Shown: piece after piece, positions 6,569-7,605 of the stretch
How positions within the stretch are numbered: the stretch's first letter is position 1
Layout of the letters: each line of letters starts with the position of its first letter
Source of the DNA: Promethearchaeota archaeon
Lineage (GTDB): Archaea; Asgardarchaeota; Lokiarchaeia; Sigynarchaeales; MK-D1
Assembly (NCBI GenBank): GCA_016839865.1
Contig: JAEOTN010000137.1
Location: forward strand, 1 to 7,605
Length of the DNA: 7,605 nucleotides
Reading direction: 5' to 3'
Translations under genes and position numbers: made by a program
The notes under the pieces: model-generated
What the model was told of the DNA's origin: nothing
The model's input: only the letters and a program-made list of their open reading frames with translations
The model's database searches: none

Positions 6569-6575
6569 TAGTTAA

Positions 6576-7605
6576 ATGAAATTGAAACCCCTTGAGGTAT
6601 TATCTAGGAATGAAATCGAAGAGATCCATAATGCTTCAATGCATATCCTGGAAAATATAGGTATAAAGGTTGAAGATCCGAATCTTAGAACACTTCTTGC
6701 AAATAATGGAGCAATTCCAACAGATACACCCTACATGAAATTTCCCAGTGATTTTGTAAAAGATAAACTGAAAACCGTTCCAGATTCATTTACATTGCAT
6801 GGTAGAGATGGAGATTTCACTGCTACAATTGATACGAAACATTCGGAATATTCAACTATCGGAACACCTGTAAGAATTTATGATCCTAATTCCAAAAATG
6901 GTATCAGAAAAGCTACTTTATCAGACGTAGTACACCAAATCCGAGTCGTAGATGCTCTAGATAACATAATTTCCAGTCATGTCGATATCTGGCCATCAGA
7001 TATATCCTATCTCGAATTACATTGCCACACTATAAAAGCTTGGGCTCAAAACTCAACAAAACCTTATGGTTTAGGGTGTTTAGGTAGACTTCCAAGCCAA
7101 GATATGATGGATCTTCTCTCAATCATCGTTGGAGGTAAGGAAGAATTAATTAGAAATCCTAGATTGGTTGGATTTTTCTCGATTACCAGCCCTCTTGAAT
7201 TCTCTCAGTTAATGACAAATGGTTTTGAGGTGTTTGCGAAATATAAGCAACCGACAATATGTGCGCCCGAGGCTCTTGCTGGATCTACAGCCCCAATTAC
7301 AGTAGCTGGTTTATTAACCCAGACTAATGCTGAAATTCTGGGAGCTGCTGTGCTTTCTCAGATTTACAATCCAGGAGCCCCAATATTTTTTGGTACAGTA
7401 TCTCACATAACAGATATCCGAACAGGGAATTCTGCTATGGGTTCTGTTGAAACGGGTTTAATCACAACAGGTATAGCTCAGTTAGGGCGTTATTACAATA
7501 TCCCATCCCGTGGACCTGGTGCAGTAACAGATTCAAAAGTCTTAGATTTGCAAAATGGATTCGAGCGATATCAGACTCTAATGTTTGCAGCACAAGCAGG
7601 AATTA
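6576..7605 (+). CDS. MttB-family corrinoid methyltransferase, copy 2 (3' partial)
   Basis: An open frame starts at ATG 6576 and runs off the window, giving 343 visible residues. It aligns almost without gaps to residues 1-348 of copy 1. Shared blocks are IGTPVRIYDP, HQIRVVDAL, SSHVDIWPSD, LELHCHTIKAWA, KPYGLGCLGR, AGSTAPITVAGLLTQTN, YYNIPSRGPG and DLQNGFER. Roughly half of the residues are identical. Differences cluster at positions likely to shape the substrate pocket: FFSITSPLEF against FYNPTSPLLH, and FGTVSHITDIRTGN against YSTMSAPMDPVTSN. This suggests a different but related substrate. No UAG occurs in the visible part. The last third is outside the window, so a pyrrolysine codon there is not formally excluded. 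It lies 17 bases after the corrinoid gene with a GGTG ribosome site, so the two are cotranscribed and probably interact directly. Confidence 0.9.
   Translation, partial: MKLKPLEVLSRNEIEEIHNASMHILENIGIKVEDPNLRTLLANNGAIPTDTPYMKFPSDFVKDKLKTVPDSFTLHGRDGDFTATIDTKHSEYSTIGTPVRIYDPNSKNGIRKATLSDVVHQIRVVDALDNIISSHVDIWPSDISYLELHCHTIKAWAQNSTKPYGLGCLGRLPSQDMMDLLSIIVGGKEELIRNPRLVGFFSITSPLEFSQLMTNGFEVFAKYKQPTICAPEALAGSTAPITVAGLLTQTNAEILGAAVLSQIYNPGAPIFFGTVSHITDIRTGNSAMGSVETGLITTGIAQLGRYYNIPSRGPGAVTDSKVLDLQNGFERYQTLMFAAQAGI

Noticed and set aside
6563..6571. Tiny ATG-GTG-TAG reading between the corrinoid and second mttB-like genes, as a leader peptide
   Set aside because: It is only two codons long, and its GGTG is better explained as the Shine-Dalgarno of the ATG at 6576.

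Overview
The window is A+T-rich and gene-dense. It holds seven protein-coding genes, two of them cut by the window edges, with no intergenic gap over 100 bases. I see no rRNA, tRNA, CRISPR array or insertion sequence. The source is most likely an archaeon; an Asgard-type lineage rich in MttB homologs is my guess, not proven. Pointers to archaea are AT-rich, TATA-like boxes about 22-33 bases before the ATG of genes that lack a ribosome binding site, and Shine-Dalgarno motifs (GGAAGTGAT, GGTG) before operon-internal genes. A strictly anaerobic bacterium cannot be excluded, because every family here also occurs in bacteria.

Left part (1-998). The C-terminal end of a DNA N6-adenine methyltransferase of the type IIG/Eco57I kind runs in from the left. 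It converges, with a 10-base overlap, on a small S-adenosylmethionine decarboxylase gene (speD-like) on the minus strand.

Middle part (999-2986, plus strand). A 12-helix cation symporter of the GPH/MelB type is followed by a flavin-reductase-like FMN-binding protein.

Right part (2988-7605). This is a corrinoid methyltransferase island. A divergent promoter region at 5814-5910 separates two operons. Leftward run an MttB-family methyltransferase without pyrrolysine and, 9 bases downstream, a PLP enzyme of the Cys/Met (trans-sulfuration) family. Rightward run a B12-binding corrinoid protein and, 17 bases downstream, a second MttB-family methyltransferase that leaves the window.

Working model (inference): the transporter imports a methylated compound, and one or both MttB paralogs move its methyl group onto the shared corrinoid protein. 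The PLP enzyme may process the demethylated, possibly sulfur-containing amino acid, or make a thiol methyl acceptor. The flavoprotein may serve a redox step such as keeping cobalt reduced. The second methyltransferase that would unload the corrinoid (MtbA/MtgA type) and a RamA-like activator are not in this window. The pairing of two pyrrolysine-free MttB paralogs with one corrinoid protein and a Cys/Met PLP enzyme is the most interesting feature.
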